Shown here: one piece after another, positions 28,675 to 39,025 of the stretch
Numbering within the stretch: the first letter of the stretch is position 1
Layout of the letters: the number at the start of each line of letters is the position of its first letter
Assembly (NCBI GenBank): GCA_015062825.1
Contig: SUTR01000019.1
Span: 1,489 to 40,611 of the forward strand
Reading direction: 5' to 3'
Length of the DNA: 39,123 nucleotides
Source: Methanosphaera stadtmanae
GTDB lineage: Archaea > Methanobacteriota > Methanobacteria > Methanobacteriales > Methanobacteriaceae
Program-made: the position numbers and the translations under genes
Notes under the pieces: generated by a model
The model's database searches: none
The model's input: the letters and a program-made list of their open reading frames with translations, nothing else
What the model was told of the DNA's origin: nothing

Positions 28675-29778
28675 ATGATTAGTTTAATAGGTATAGGTTC
28701 AAAAAGAGAGCATATTACTCTTAAGGCAGTAGATAAAATAAAAGAAGCTGATGTTATAATAGCATATCGTCCATACTTGGAGCATATTCAGGATTTAATT
28801 GAAGGCAAAGAAGTTCACAGTAGAGGTATGGGAGATGAAATGCAAAGGGTTGAACTAGCTGTAGAATTAGAAAAGGAAGGTAAAAAAGTCGCAATTATAA
28901 GTTCTGGTGATCCGGGAATTTATGGAATGGCCAATGTTTACTTCCAAATAATTGACAAATATTCTGATTTAGAATTTGAAGTTATTCCAGGAGTAACTGC
29001 AGCAACCTATTCTGCAAGTGCATTAGGTGCACCATTGCATGATTTGGCAATAATCAGCCTAAGTGACTTACTAACACCTCTTGAAGAAATTCAAAGAAAA
29101 ATAAAACATGCAGCATTAGCTGATTTGGTAATTGCATTTTATAATCCAAAAAGTAAAACAAGAGTTATTCCATTTGAAACAGCATGTGATATATTAGTGG
29201 AAAATAGAAATCCTGAAACACCAGTAGGAATTGTTAAAACAGAAGGAACAGATACAATTACCCATATCTGTAAACTAAAAGAATTAAAAGATCAGGATAT
29301 TCATATGTCCACTACAATTATTGTAGGAAATTCAATGACCTATGTTAAAAAGGGTAAAATGATTACACCGCGTGGATATAAAATGACATCACCATTGCCA
29401 CCACAAACAGAAGAATTCTATGACAAATTCTTTGAAGGCGATATACAGATAGGACCTAATGGTGACTGTGAATATTTCCCATGTCACAATGATGAAGAAA
29501 GTTGTACATTCTGTTACTGTCCATTTTATCCATGTGCTGACGGTTCAACAGGTGGTAAATGGATAACTGATAAAAATGTATGGAATTGTAAGGATTGTAA
29601 TTGGGTTCATAAAAATGATGTAGTTGATGAAATTCTTGACTACATTAAAGAAAACGTTAAGTCAATGAAAGACTTTGATACTAAGAAGAAAGACTTGCTA
29701 AAATTAAGAAGGGCAACAATTTATAAAACAAGAAATTTGGACTTTAACAGAAACTATGAATTGGATGAAGAAAATTAA
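28675..29778 (+). CDS. cbiH: Cobalt-precorrin-3 C17-methyltransferase CbiH with C-terminal Cys-rich domain
   Basis: A 367-residue fusion. Residues 1 to about 245 are a tetrapyrrole methylase that adds the C17 methyl and contracts the ring: LIGIGSKREHITLKAV, SSGDPGIYGMA, PGVTAATYSASALG and FYNPKSKTR are seen. The remainder is a small Cys-rich domain (CEYFPCHN, CTFCYCPFYPC, WNCKDCNWVH) like the zinc- or cluster-binding domain found near other cobalamin genes. It may bind a metal or Fe-S cluster. A GGGGAG ribosome site precedes the ATG. Its 3' end faces a ferredoxin-like gene, with an origin box between. Confidence 0.92.
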   Translation: MISLIGIGSKREHITLKAVDKIKEADVIIAYRPYLEHIQDLIEGKEVHSRGMGDEMQRVELAVELEKEGKKVAIISSGDPGIYGMANVYFQIIDKYSDLEFEVIPGVTAATYSASALGAPLHDLAIISLSDLLTPLEEIQRKIKHAALADLVIAFYNPKSKTRVIPFETACDILVENRNPETPVGIVKTEGTDTITHICKLKELKDQDIHMSTTIIVGNSMTYVKKGKMITPRGYKMTSPLPPQTEEFYDKFFEGDIQIGPNGDCEYFPCHNDEESCTFCYCPFYPCADGSTGGKWITDKNVWNCKDCNWVHKNDVVDEILDYIKENVKSMKDFDTKKKDLLKLRRATIYKTRNLDFNRNYELDEEN

Positions 29779-29833
29779 ATATTCTCTTTCATCCCAAACA
29801 TTCTTTTTTTCATATTATATTTATTAAAAATAT

Positions 29834-29860
29834 TTTTTACACTTGAAATAAATGTCTTTT
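29834..29860 (+). repeat. Isolated origin recognition box
   Basis: TTTTACACTTGAAATAAATG followed by TCTTTT matches the forward origin boxes in both core and extension; box R2 is the nearest relative. It lies in the 81-base gap between the convergent cbiH and ferredoxin-like genes, about 6.6 kb from the array. No second box is found near it. Confidence 0.75.
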
Positions 29861-30723
29861 TATGATTTGTAATCTACAAGATTATCTATTCTATCAAATG
29901 CTGTTTGAATATCCTGATTGTCATATGTGATGTTCATTGCATTGGTTGGACACTTATTGCTACAATGACCACATCCAATACAAATGTTCTTATCAATAAC
30001 TACTTTATCATCAACAATATCAAGTGCATTAGCTGTACAATATTCAATACATTGCTTACACATTATACATTTGCTGTAATCACAGTTAACATCAATACCT
30101 GGTAATTTAATGAAATCATTCTGTATACTGTCACTTAAATCAGGATATACTTTCCATAGACAGCAACATGGACAACAATTACATATTGTCAGTAATTCTT
30201 CACCTGGACGAACGTTCATCCATACAGTATCCATTTTATTTCTACCCATAATATGGATTAATCCTGCTTCGTTACATTTATCAATATGTTCTAGGGCTTC
30301 ATCAACTGTAACTTCCCGACAAAAATGTCTGGAAATCTTCTTTGTTGTCTTTCCAATAAAGATACATCCTAAATCTAATGGATAATCTTCACAGTCTGAT
30401 GAATATCTGCATAAACATTTATTCATGATGACAATATTCTCAGCATCTTTAATGATATGCTTAATAAAATCTGCTGGCATAACTATTTTGTTTACATCAT
30501 CTATTTTTTCATTAACATCAATAACTTCTTCATTGACAGATATTACTTCATCAACAGCATTACTATTTGGTATAAAATAACTTCCATCATTTTCAAATAG
30601 GATTTTGGTAATGATTTTATTCATTATATTGGACTTTCTTGTAAGTCTAGCTACTTTAAATCTTAGATGAAATATACGTTTTACAACGAATACATTAACA
30701 TCTATCATTCTAATTCGTCTCAT
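29860..30723 (-). CDS. Ferredoxin-like protein with two C-terminal 4Fe-4S motifs and Cys-rich middle
   Basis: A 287-residue protein. The C-terminus has a bacterial-type 2[4Fe-4S] domain: CIMCKQCIEYC near residue 222 and CIGCGHCSNKC near residue 250. The middle has further cysteines (NKCLCRYSSDCEDYP, LGCIFIG, HFCREV and a CNCCPCCC cluster near residue 190) that could bind another cluster. I do not recognise the middle family. No membrane segment or redox partner domain is seen. A GATGAT sequence precedes the ATG. It probably carries electrons in the cytoplasm; its partner is unknown. Confidence 0.75.
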   Translation of the reverse strand: MRRIRMIDVNVFVVKRIFHLRFKVARLTRKSNIMNKIITKILFENDGSYFIPNSNAVDEVISVNEEVIDVNEKIDDVNKIVMPADFIKHIIKDAENIVIMNKCLCRYSSDCEDYPLDLGCIFIGKTTKKISRHFCREVTVDEALEHIDKCNEAGLIHIMGRNKMDTVWMNVRPGEELLTICNCCPCCCLWKVYPDLSDSIQNDFIKLPGIDVNCDYSKCIMCKQCIEYCTANALDIVDDKVVIDKNICIGCGHCSNKCPTNAMNITYDNQDIQTAFDRIDNLVDYKS

Positions 30724-30749
30724 AATATCATCATATGAATTGTTATTGT

Positions 30750-31628
30750 TTATATTTGAATATTCATAGTTGCTTCATATACTGTAAAAGCTGCTCCTTT
30801 CATTACAGCAGTCAAATAATCTGAATGATCGGTAACAGTAATGTTTAAGTCTCCACCGGATAAATGTGCAAGAACTTTTTCATTCAATAATCCCTGTTTA
30901 TATCCTAACAATACACAACTTGTAGTTCCAGTTCCACAGGCATATGTAAATCCTGCTCCACGTTCCCATGTTAATATGTCAATTTCTTCTGGAGATAATA
31001 CATTTACAAAGTGTACATTTACTTTTTCAGGAAATGCTTCATGTGTTTCGATACGTGGACCATAAAAGTCAAGGTCAATATCATCAATATTTATATCTGT
31101 AAAACATACTGCATGAGGATTTCCTACACTTACAGCACTCATTTTTACTTTTTCACCTTCAACATCCACTTCTTCATCTATAAATTCAGTAGTGTCTCCA
31201 CTAGGTGCTATTGCTGGTATTTCTTCTGGTATGAAAAATCCTTTTCCCATATCTATTTCAATATCTTCAACGTTATCATCCACAACTGTTAGTCTTGCTT
31301 CCTTGATATCTTCCATAGTTTCTATTTTCATAGTTTCTTTTTTAACAATGTCTTTATCATAAACATATTTTGCAAGACATCTGATACCATTTCCACACAT
31401 TTGTGCTTCACTTCCATCACTATTGAATATGCGGAAGCGTACATCAGCTTTATCTGATTTACATGCAAAAATAACTCCATCTGCACCTACATTAAATCTT
31501 CGTGTAGATATCTCTTTGCTGATTTTATTTTTACTTTCTTCTGGTATGATTTCTTCTTCTGTTTCATTAATTACAATATAATCATTACCAAGAGCATGCA
31601 TTTTTGTAAATTCTATTTCTTTAATCAT
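30750..31628 (-). CDS. dapF: Diaminopimelate epimerase
   Basis: A 292-residue cofactor-independent racemase that converts LL- to meso-diaminopimelate. Both catalytic cysteines are present in [10 protein letters not shown] and [10 protein letters not shown]; the N-terminus [14 protein letters not shown] is typical. The start overlaps the lysA stop as ATGA, so translation is coupled. Methanobacteriales pseudomurein uses lysine rather than diaminopimelate, so the product most likely feeds lysine synthesis via lysA. Confidence 0.97.
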   Translation of the reverse strand: MIKEIEFTKMHALGNDYIVINETEEEIIPEESKNKISKEISTRRFNVGADGVIFACKSDKADVRFRIFNSDGSEAQMCGNGIRCLAKYVYDKDIVKKETMKIETMEDIKEARLTVVDDNVEDIEIDMGKGFFIPEEIPAIAPSGDTTEFIDEEVDVEGEKVKMSAVSVGNPHAVCFTDINIDDIDLDFYGPRIETHEAFPEKVNVHFVNVLSPEEIDILTWERGAGFTYACGTGTTSCVLLGYKQGLLNEKVLAHLSGGDLNITVTDHSDYLTAVMKGAAFTVYEATMNIQI

Positions 31629-32914
31629 TTTAATAACCTTGTAGGAACTTTTTGACCAGTGAGTAAGTCACTGAAATCTTCTCTTCTTCTTATAACATCT
31701 GACTGTTTTTTATTTACTAATACTTCTGCTGGACGTGGTCTTGAATTGTATTGTGATGCCATACTATATGCATATGCACCTGCATTTAATATTGCAAGTA
31801 AATCTCCTTCTTCAAGTTCTGGCATTGGTCTGTCTCTTGCAAATAAATCTCCACTTTCACATAAGTTTCCAGCAATATCTATTTCCTGTGAATTTTTTTC
31901 ATTCATCTTATTAGCTACTACAATATGATGATATGAACCATACATTGTTGGTCTAAGTAATGTACCAAATCCACAATCTACACCTGCAAATTTACGATAA
32001 CTTTCCTTAATAGTATTTACTCGGGTAAGTAACACTTCAGCATTACCTACTAGGAATCTGCCTGGTTCAATATACATTGATGGTGAACCCATATTATATT
32101 CTTCAAGTTTAGATTTGAATAATTTGATTATGTCTGTTGTAAATGTTTCAAGGTCTAATTCATTTTCTGTTGGTTCATATGGAATTCCAAATCCTCCACC
32201 AAAGTCCAGGAATTTAAAGTCCACACCTACTTCTTTATGAACTTTTCCTGCAATATCCATCATTGTTTCTACAGCTAACATAAACGGTTCGGATTCCAAT
32301 ATTTCAGAACCAATATGTGAATGCATACCAATAGGTTTAAATCCTAAGTCTATTGCTTTTTGATATACTTCCACTGCTTCTTCCTCTTTTATACCAAATT
32401 TACTTTTTGGTCCACCAGTAATACAGTGTTCATGATGTCCTGCTTCAACCATTGGGTTTACACGGATTGATATTTCTTTACCTTCTGTACCTTCTATTTT
32501 ACTTAATCTTTCAAGTGCGGATATACTGTCAAGATTTATTGTTACACCAGTTTTGTGTGCATATTCCAGTTCTTCATTTGTAACATTATTTCCTGTAAAT
32601 ACAATTCTATCTGGGCTAAAACCTGCTAGAAGAGCTGTGTATATTTCACCAGGACTTACTGCATCAATATAACTTCCTTCATCTTCAAGTATTTTAAGTA
32701 CTGCAAGAGAAGTATTGGCTTTTGCAGCATAACACATATGAAGATCTTCATATTTACTGCTGAAAGCTGTGAATAATTTATTATAATTTTCTCTTACTTT
32801 TTGTTCATCGATTACATATAATGGTGTACTATATTTTTCTGCTAATTCATTAGCATCAATTTCACCAATTATTAAATGATTATTTTCAGTTTTTAAATTA
32901 AAGTCATATGGCAT
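31625..32914 (-). CDS. lysA: Diaminopimelate decarboxylase
   Basis: A 429-residue PLP enzyme that makes lysine from meso-diaminopimelate, the final step of that pathway. The PLP lysine is in [31 protein letters not shown] and [10 protein letters not shown] bind cofactor or phosphate, and the second-subunit cysteine lies in [11 protein letters not shown]. An AAAGGA ribosome site precedes the ATG. It heads a two-gene operon with dapF (4-base overlap). Confidence 0.97.
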   Translation of the reverse strand: MPYDFNLKTENNHLIIGEIDANELAEKYSTPLYVIDEQKVRENYNKLFTAFSSKYEDLHMCYAAKANTSLAVLKILEDEGSYIDAVSPGEIYTALLAGFSPDRIVFTGNNVTNEELEYAHKTGVTINLDSISALERLSKIEGTEGKEISIRVNPMVEAGHHEHCITGGPKSKFGIKEEEAVEVYQKAIDLGFKPIGMHSHIGSEILESEPFMLAVETMMDIAGKVHKEVGVDFKFLDFGGGFGIPYEPTENELDLETFTTDIIKLFKSKLEEYNMGSPSMYIEPGRFLVGNAEVLLTRVNTIKESYRKFAGVDCGFGTLLRPTMYGSYHHIVVANKMNEKNSQEIDIAGNLCESGDLFARDRPMPELEEGDLLAILNAGAYAYSMASQYNSRPRPAEVLVNKKQSDVIRRREDFSDLLTGQKVPTRLLK

Positions 32915-33120
32915 ATTATTTATTCCTTTGTTGATTAATAATTAAAAAAAAAGTCATATCATATTGTTTTATACATGTACTTAAAAAAAAGTTCTTTTTT
33001 AATAGTATGTATTTTATCTTTAATATATATTTTTAAAATTTTTTTATATTATTAGTATAACAATTAAATATATTTTATAGTAAATAATAATAAAATAAGT
33101 GATTTTTTAGATTATAATTA

Positions 33121-33196
<76 letters not shown>

Positions 33197-33429
33197 TTTT
33201 ATAGAACTATTATTTGATAGTTATAATAATTCTAAATTATATTATATTTTTACTAATATAACTTTTTTTCTATATCATATTATAATCTATGTAAATCTAT
33301 TTTAAGTTTAAATGATATATAATATATAGTCTAATGTTTTATTTATAAAAAATAGATAAAATTTTTAAGTTAAATTAATTATTTTTTTTTTACTAAAATA
33401 TTAATAAACAATAAAAGGGAGCTTTTTTA

Positions 33430-35079
33430 ATGAGAAGTGATAATATAAAAAAAGGAATTAACAGAACATCACACAGATCTCTACTTAGAGCTTGTGGATT
33501 AGATGATGATGATATGAAAAAGCCTTTTATTGGTATAGCAAACAGTTATACTGATGTAGTGCCAGGACATATACATCTAAAAGAATTAGTGCAGGTTGTA
33601 AAGGACACTGTAAGAGAAGAAGGTGGAGTACCTTTTGAATTTGATACTATGGCAGTATGTGATGGAATAGCAATGAACCATGAAGGAATGTATTTTTCAT
33701 TACCATCACGTGAAATAATAGCAAATACCGTTGAAAGTATGGCTATGGCACATCAATTTGATGCATTAATACTCATGCCAACCTGTGATAAGGTAGTGCC
33801 TGGAATGCTTATGGCAGCAGCAAGATTAAACATACCGGCAATAGTAATCACTGGTGGTCCAATGATGCCAGGTAAATTTAAAGGTGAAATTGTAGATTTC
33901 ATCAATGTAACAGAAGCAGTAGGTGCAGCTCAATCAGGTAAAATGTCAGAAGAAGATTTATATGAACTTGAAAGATGTGCATGTCCAGGTGCAGGTTCAT
34001 GTGCAGGGCTATTTACCGCAAATACAATGGCATGTCTTACAGAAACATTAGGTATGAGTTTACCTGGATGTGCTACAGCACATGCAGTAAGTGATAAAAA
34101 AGTTGAAATGGCAAAAAAATCAGCTAAAGCAATATTTAAATTATTAGAAAATGATATAAAACCATCTGATATATTAACACAGGAAGCATTCGAAAATGCA
34201 ATAATAGTGGATTTAGCTTTAGGTGGATCAACCAATACAACATTACACATACCAGCAATAGCACATGAAGTTGGAGGACTTGATGTTACAATAGACTTGT
34301 TTGATCAGTTAAGCCATGAAATACCATACATTTGCAGCATAAGACCTGGTGGAAATAATCACATGATTGATGTGGATAACGCTGGAGGTATACCTGCAGT
34401 AATGAAAAATCTAGAATCAAAATTACACACAGATTGTATGACAGCAACATCCAAGACAATTAAAGAAAATATCGAAGGCATAACTGATATTGATTATGAT
34501 GTAATACACACAATAGAAGAACCTGTACGTGATGAAGGTGGAATTGCAGTATTATATGGAAACATAGCACCTAATGGATGTGTAATTAAACAAGGAGCAG
34601 TTAATGAGGATATGCTAGTACATTCAGGTCCATGTAAAGTATATAACTCTGAAGAAGAATGTGTAGAAGCAATTGAAAATGATAAAATAGTAGATGGGGA
34701 TGTTGTAGTAATTAAATATGAAGGTCCAAAAGGTGGTCCTGGAATGCGTGAAATGCTCAATCCTACAGCTGCTATAATGGGACGTCAATTGTATCATGTA
34801 GCATTAATTACTGATGGAAGATTCTCTGGAGGAAGTAGAGGACCATGTGTAGGACATATATCACCAGAAGCAGCAGCTGGTGGACCAATTGCTGCAATTG
34901 AAGATGGGGATATAGTATCTATCAATGTATTGGAAAGAAGTATCAAACTAGAACTAAGTGATGAAGAGATACAAGAACGTTTAAAAAATGTTAAACATGC
35001 AGAACGTAATCTTAAAGGATGGTTACATCAATATCAGCAATTAGCAACATCTGCTGATAAAGGAGGAGTATTAAAATAG
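33430..35079 (+). CDS. ilvD: Dihydroxy-acid dehydratase
   Basis: A 549-residue Fe-S dehydratase for the third step of valine and isoleucine synthesis. Cluster cysteines are seen in [11 protein letters not shown] and [11 protein letters not shown], an early one in AVCDG, and the active-site serine region is [17 protein letters not shown]. The length is standard. A GGGAG ribosome site precedes the ATG. It is followed 55 bases later by the signal peptidase gene. Confidence 0.97.
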   Translation: MRSDNIKKGINRTSHRSLLRACGLDDDDMKKPFIGIANSYTDVVPGHIHLKELVQVVKDTVREEGGVPFEFDTMAVCDGIAMNHEGMYFSLPSREIIANTVESMAMAHQFDALILMPTCDKVVPGMLMAAARLNIPAIVITGGPMMPGKFKGEIVDFINVTEAVGAAQSGKMSEEDLYELERCACPGAGSCAGLFTANTMACLTETLGMSLPGCATAHAVSDKKVEMAKKSAKAIFKLLENDIKPSDILTQEAFENAIIVDLALGGSTNTTLHIPAIAHEVGGLDVTIDLFDQLSHEIPYICSIRPGGNNHMIDVDNAGGIPAVMKNLESKLHTDCMTATSKTIKENIEGITDIDYDVIHTIEEPVRDEGGIAVLYGNIAPNGCVIKQGAVNEDMLVHSGPCKVYNSEEECVEAIENDKIVDGDVVVIKYEGPKGGPGMREMLNPTAAIMGRQLYHVALITDGRFSGGSRGPCVGHISPEAAAGGPIAAIEDGDIVSINVLERSIKLELSDEEIQERLKNVKHAERNLKGWLHQYQQLATSADKGGVLK

Positions 35080-35134
35080 ACTAATTTTAATACTATAATT
35101 TTATATTTTTTTTAAATTAAATGGGGGTGTATTC

Positions 35135-35632
35135 TTGTCCAAAAAACGTAAAAATCGACAGAAAAAACAAAAACAAAAACAACAAGAGCAAGACAAACAA
35201 AAACAAACCAATATTATAAAAGAAGTAGCAAGTTATGCAATTATCATTATTATAGCAATTTTATTATCTGCTCATTTAAATGTAGTAGTATCAGGAAGTA
35301 TGGAACCAGCATTTTATAGGGGAGATATAGTCGTAACTGAAGGAACAAATGTATATGGAATTCAAGAATTTAACCCTCAAACTGATGTCAAGGTTGGGGA
35401 TGTAGTTGTATATGACGCAACTTGGTATTCAGAACCCGTAATTCATAGAGTGATAGCTGAAGAAAACATAAATGGATCAAAATATTTTGAAATAAAAGGC
35501 GATCATAACAATCAAGCAGATCCATATTTAGTATCGCCAAGTCAAATAAGGGCAAAAGTAGTAACCATTGGAGACAATTTATTCATTATTCCAAAAATAG
35601 GTTATATAACATTATTCTTCAGAGGATTATAA
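35135..35632 (+). CDS. Signal peptidase I (Sec11-type)
   Basis: A 165-residue membrane protease that removes signal peptides. A Lys/Gln-rich cytoplasmic N-terminus (residues 1-30) precedes one transmembrane helix (about 33-50). The catalytic serine is in [10 protein letters not shown]; the general base is a histidine (PVIHRVI), as in ER-type enzymes, not lysine, and a GDHNN segment supplies the aspartate. The start is TTG, 4-5 bases after a GGGGGTG ribosome site. It is followed 21 bases later by argS. Confidence 0.92.
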   Translation: MSKKRKNRQKKQKQKQQEQDKQKQTNIIKEVASYAIIIIIAILLSAHLNVVVSGSMEPAFYRGDIVVTEGTNVYGIQEFNPQTDVKVGDVVVYDATWYSEPVIHRVIAEENINGSKYFEIKGDHNNQADPYLVSPSQIRAKVVTIGDNLFIIPKIGYITLFFRGL

Positions 35633-35653
35633 CAAATTTAAAGGAGAGATGAA

Positions 35654-37336
35654 ATGTATTCAAAATTGAAGTCAGAAATTACAGAATGTATATTAGAAGC
35701 TTTAACAAAGATGAAAATAAAATATGATGATGAAATATTACTAGAAGAACCACCAAATCCTGAAATGGGAGATATATCCAGTAATATATCATTTTCATTA
35801 GCAGGTAAATTAAAAAAATCACCAGTAGAAGTAGCAGAAGAAATAAAAAGTAAAATCAAATTACCATTGTATTTTGATAAAGTGGAATGTATGGGACCAT
35901 ATCTTAACTTCTTTATCAACTATACTCTATTTACAACAAAAATAGTAAATTATATTGATAAAAGTTATGGTGAATTGCCTGAAAAGGATGAAACAATACT
36001 ACTTGAACATACATCTGCAAATCCTAACGGACCACTACATGTAGGACACTTACGTAATGCAATATTAGGTGATTCAATCAAAAGAGTATTGCAACATGCC
36101 GGTTATAAGGTAGAATCACAATATTATGTAAATGATATGGGAAGACAAATAGCCATTATAGTATGGGGAATGAACAAATTCAATTTCAAATTGGATGAAG
36201 ACAAGAAAATTGACCATGCAATAGGTGAAGTATACTTCATGAGCAATCAGGAACTAGAATCTAATCCAGAATATAACCAGGAAATTGACGAAATTCTAAG
36301 AAGCTATGAAGAAGGAAAAGACCAAAAATTAATAGATTCATTTGAATCAGTAGTGGAAAATTGTCTTGATGGTATTAAACAAACACTTAAGGATTTAAAT
36401 ATTAAAATGAACTTATACAAATGGGAAAGTACTTTCCTAAGAAATGGTTCTGTGGATGATGTACTTGAAAAATTACAGCCATTTACCATAAAGGATGACA
36501 TATTATACTTGCCGTTAGAACGTTATAATGTGGATAAGGAATTAGTATTAAGAAGATCTAATGGTACAAGCTTATATGCAACACGTGATTTAGCATATCA
36601 TCAATATAAAACAAAAAACAGTGATATATCCTTGGATATATTAGGTGCTGATCATAAATTAGCAGCAACACAATTAGGATTAGCATTAAAGCTATCAGGA
36701 AATCGTGCACCTGAAGTGGTATTCTATGAATTCATAGACTTACCTGAAGGATCAATGTCTACAAGACGTGGTGTATTCATATCAGTTGATGAATTCATTG
36801 AAGAATCAATACAACATGCAAAAGATGAACTTATACGTCGTAAACTTGACTTGACTGATAAGCAGATTGAAGAAGTATCTGAGAAGATAGGTGTAGGTTC
36901 CATAAGATTCTATATAAATCAGATATCACCAGAAAAACCTATAACATTCAAATGGGAAGAAGCATTAAGCTTTGAAAGAGGATGTGCATCCATCCAATAT
37001 GCACATGCAAGAGCATGTAAACTACTTGCAAAAGCCGAATATGATGAATATGAAACCGTAAATTGTGACTATCAATTGGATGATGATGAAAAAGAATTAG
37101 TCAAGGAATTATCTAAATTCACTGAAATAATCAGACAATCTGCAGAAGAAAGAAGAATACATCATATAACAGAATATACTATGAGCTTATCCAAAGCATT
37201 CAATAAATTCTACAAATCACAACAAGTAATAGGCTCTGAACATGAAAAACTCAGATTAAAACTTGTTGATGTCTCAAGAATAACACTTAAAAATTCATTA
37301 AGTCTTCTTGGAATTAAAGCTCCTGAATACATGTAA
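35654..37336 (+). CDS. argS: Arginyl-tRNA synthetase
   Basis: A 560-residue class I synthetase that charges tRNA-Arg. The N-terminal additional domain (about residues 1-100) precedes the ATP motif SANPNGPLHVGHLRNAILGD near residue 118. The KMSK loop is replaced by GSMSTRRG, as in many ArgRS. The C-terminal helical anticodon domain contains the SFERGCASIQYAHARACKL region and ends LLGIKAPEYM, typical of the family. An AAGGAGA ribosome site precedes the ATG. A tRNA-Arg lies 2.5 kb away. Confidence 0.97.
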   Translation: MYSKLKSEITECILEALTKMKIKYDDEILLEEPPNPEMGDISSNISFSLAGKLKKSPVEVAEEIKSKIKLPLYFDKVECMGPYLNFFINYTLFTTKIVNYIDKSYGELPEKDETILLEHTSANPNGPLHVGHLRNAILGDSIKRVLQHAGYKVESQYYVNDMGRQIAIIVWGMNKFNFKLDEDKKIDHAIGEVYFMSNQELESNPEYNQEIDEILRSYEEGKDQKLIDSFESVVENCLDGIKQTLKDLNIKMNLYKWESTFLRNGSVDDVLEKLQPFTIKDDILYLPLERYNVDKELVLRRSNGTSLYATRDLAYHQYKTKNSDISLDILGADHKLAATQLGLALKLSGNRAPEVVFYEFIDLPEGSMSTRRGVFISVDEFIEESIQHAKDELIRRKLDLTDKQIEEVSEKIGVGSIRFYINQISPEKPITFKWEEALSFERGCASIQYAHARACKLLAKAEYDEYETVNCDYQLDDDEKELVKELSKFTEIIRQSAEERRIHHITEYTMSLSKAFNKFYKSQQVIGSEHEKLRLKLVDVSRITLKNSLSLLGIKAPEYM

Positions 37337-37377
37337 TTTTTTCCTTTTTTTACATTATTCACTTCCATTTTTTTTTA
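37337..37377 (+). terminator. T-tracts after argS
   Basis: Runs of six, seven and nine T begin immediately after the argS stop and end just before the SMR gene's ribosome site. They could end argS transcription; partial readthrough into the SMR gene is possible. Confidence 0.45.
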
Positions 37378-37400
37378 ACTATAAAATCTGAGGGTAAATT

Positions 37401-37721
37401 ATGAATTCTTGGATATGCTTGATTATTGCAGGTATCTGTGAAGTGGTATGGGCTATAATGCTCAAATACTCTGATGGATTTACAAAGTTAGTACCTTCTG
37501 CTTTAACGGTGATATTTCTAATTATAAGTATGGTATTGTTGGAACAGTCAATAAAGGGTATTCCTCTTGGTACGGCATATGCCTGCTGGACTGCAATAGG
37601 TGCTGTTGGTACTGTTGTTGTAGGCATGCTTTTCTTAAATGAATCAACATCTCTGATAAGAATGTTCTTTTTATTTTTAGTCATAGTTGGAATAGTGGGA
37701 TTAAAAGTAACCACTTCATAA
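37401..37721 (+). CDS. sugE: SMR-family exporter, SugE/Gdx (guanidinium) type
   Basis: A 106-residue protein with four hydrophobic helices. The helix-1 glutamate that couples protons lies in CEVVWAIMLKYSDGFT; the Trp-Ala-x-x-Leu-Lys-Tyr-Ser context is that of the Gdx (SugE) branch, known in bacteria to export guanidinium, rather than the drug-export EmrE branch. GTAYACWTAIGAVGTV in helix 3 is family-typical. A GAGGG ribosome site precedes the ATG. No guanidine riboswitch is seen in the short leader. A 77-base segment of this gene recurs exactly at the right edge of the window. Confidence 0.93.
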   Translation: MNSWICLIIAGICEVVWAIMLKYSDGFTKLVPSALTVIFLIISMVLLEQSIKGIPLGTAYACWTAIGAVGTVVVGMLFLNESTSLIRMFFLFLVIVGIVGLKVTTS

Positions 37722-38087
37722 ATTAAACATATTATTTTTTACTATTTTTCTTCTTTTGAATTTAATTTAAATAAACTATAAAATTAAATTTAATATATTA
37801 ATTGCTGGATAATATAATAATTTCTTTTATAAAGAATTATATAAAAAAATTCCAATACAAAGCCAAAACTATGTATTCTTTAATTACAATTATTCTTATT
37901 ACAATGGATATTTATTGAAAACATATTATATTTTTGTTATTATTATATATTTTGATTAATATTTATTGAATAATGTATTACATTGATTAATATTAAACAA
38001 CATAATTATATAAAATAGTATGAATAATATATTAATAAATGTGTTGAACGTTTAATTTATATAGTAATATTTAAAAGTAGTGATCGT
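37722..38087. other. A+T-rich intergenic region with short direct repeats
   Basis: No gene is found. ATATTTATTGAA occurs at 37908 and 37959, and TGATTAATATT at 37953 and 37984. The region should contain the promoter for the small gene at 38088, but many TATA-like runs compete. Confidence 0.4.
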
Positions 38088-38249
38088 ATGACTAAAAAAA
38101 TAGTTTTTAATAAAATTAGAGCTACTCCTCCTATTGAAGGTGAGGATGCTAAACGTTTTATTGCAGATATGAATAGACCTATGACTGAACATGAAAAAAT
38201 GATTCAAAGAAGGATTAAAAATAGAAGGGATGTTGAAATCATCAGATGA
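38088..38249 (+). CDS. 53-residue basic protein, possible antitoxin
   Basis: A small gene with ATG at 38088 preceded by AGTGATCGT, which resembles the GGTGAT ribosome site. The product is charged and has the order PPIEGEDAKRFIADMNRP then MTEHEKMIQRRIKNRR, suggesting one or two helices and no membrane segment. I do not recognise a named domain. It ends 2 bases before the stop of a convergent GNAT gene. The GEDA-R-F-I and Pro-Met-Thr-Glu pattern recalls small antitoxins that accompany GNAT or other toxins, but this is inference. Confidence 0.6.
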   Translation: MTKKIVFNKIRATPPIEGEDAKRFIADMNRPMTEHEKMIQRRIKNRRDVEIIR

Positions 38250-38251
38250 TG

Positions 38252-38788
38252 TTATATATAATCTACATTTTTATACATTCCAACTATTGAATTTGGATTT
38301 CTTTTTTCTGCTTTTTTTATTTTTCCAAAATCTATATTATGCACATATTTAAAATCATTTTCTTCATAAAATCGTCTTGCAGATACATAGGAATCTACAG
38401 TAATATATTTAATTCCAAATTTCATAGATTGTTTTTTAATATCTCTACAAGCTATGTCTAATAATTCTGAACCTAAGCCCATTTTTTTAAATTTTTTATC
38501 TCTTGCAAATTGTCCTATTTTAATCGCCGGAGCATTTTTATATTCTTTAGGAATATTAAAATCTACTTTTTTTAATCTGATATTGTCAGCCAATAAACTA
38601 TAATATCCTAGAATCATATTATTATATATTGCCAAATATGTTACATTGAATCTATTATTTTGTTGTTCTAACGCATCTTTTTTTAAAAAAGTGTTTAATT
38701 TCTCGTTTTCACAGTTAAAATCATTTAAATAATGATGTTTGGTTATTTTTTCTATTTTATAATTATCAACACATTCTTTTTTATCCAT
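38252..38788 (-). CDS. GNAT-family acetyltransferase, toxin-like (TacT/AtaT type)
   Basis: A 178-residue N-acetyltransferase. FNCENEKLNTFLKKDALEQQ (residues about 19-38) matches the beginning of GNAT toxins, which acetylate aminoacyl-tRNA. MILGYYSLLADNI, IGQFARDKKFKKMGLGSELL (the acetyl-CoA loop) and VSARRFYEENDFKYV follow the GNAT order. No Shine-Dalgarno site precedes the ATG. Toxin activity is not shown by the sequence alone; it could be an ordinary acetylase. Its only close partner is the convergent 53-residue gene. Confidence 0.8.
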   Translation of the reverse strand: MDKKECVDNYKIEKITKHHYLNDFNCENEKLNTFLKKDALEQQNNRFNVTYLAIYNNMILGYYSLLADNIRLKKVDFNIPKEYKNAPAIKIGQFARDKKFKKMGLGSELLDIACRDIKKQSMKFGIKYITVDSYVSARRFYEENDFKYVHNIDFGKIKKAEKRNPNSIVGMYKNVDYI

Positions 38789-39025
38789 ATTTTCATATTT
38801 TTACTTATTGTTATTAATATTTTTTCATTATTTTTAAATTATTTTGAATATTGTTTAAATATATATGTTGAATGTTATTATTTAAGTAAAATTATCTGAT
38901 TTATATGTAATCATATCTTTGAATGTTATTGTATCTTAAATATAGTTATTACTTGTAATATTTTATAAAAATACTAATATCAAATCAGCAAAATTGATTA
39001 TTAACCATAATTTATTGTAATGTGA

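Noticed and set aside
37337-37400. A guanidine riboswitch before the SMR gene
   Set aside because: The leader is only 64 bases, made mostly of T-runs, and lacks the conserved helices and ACGR loops of guanidine riboswitches.
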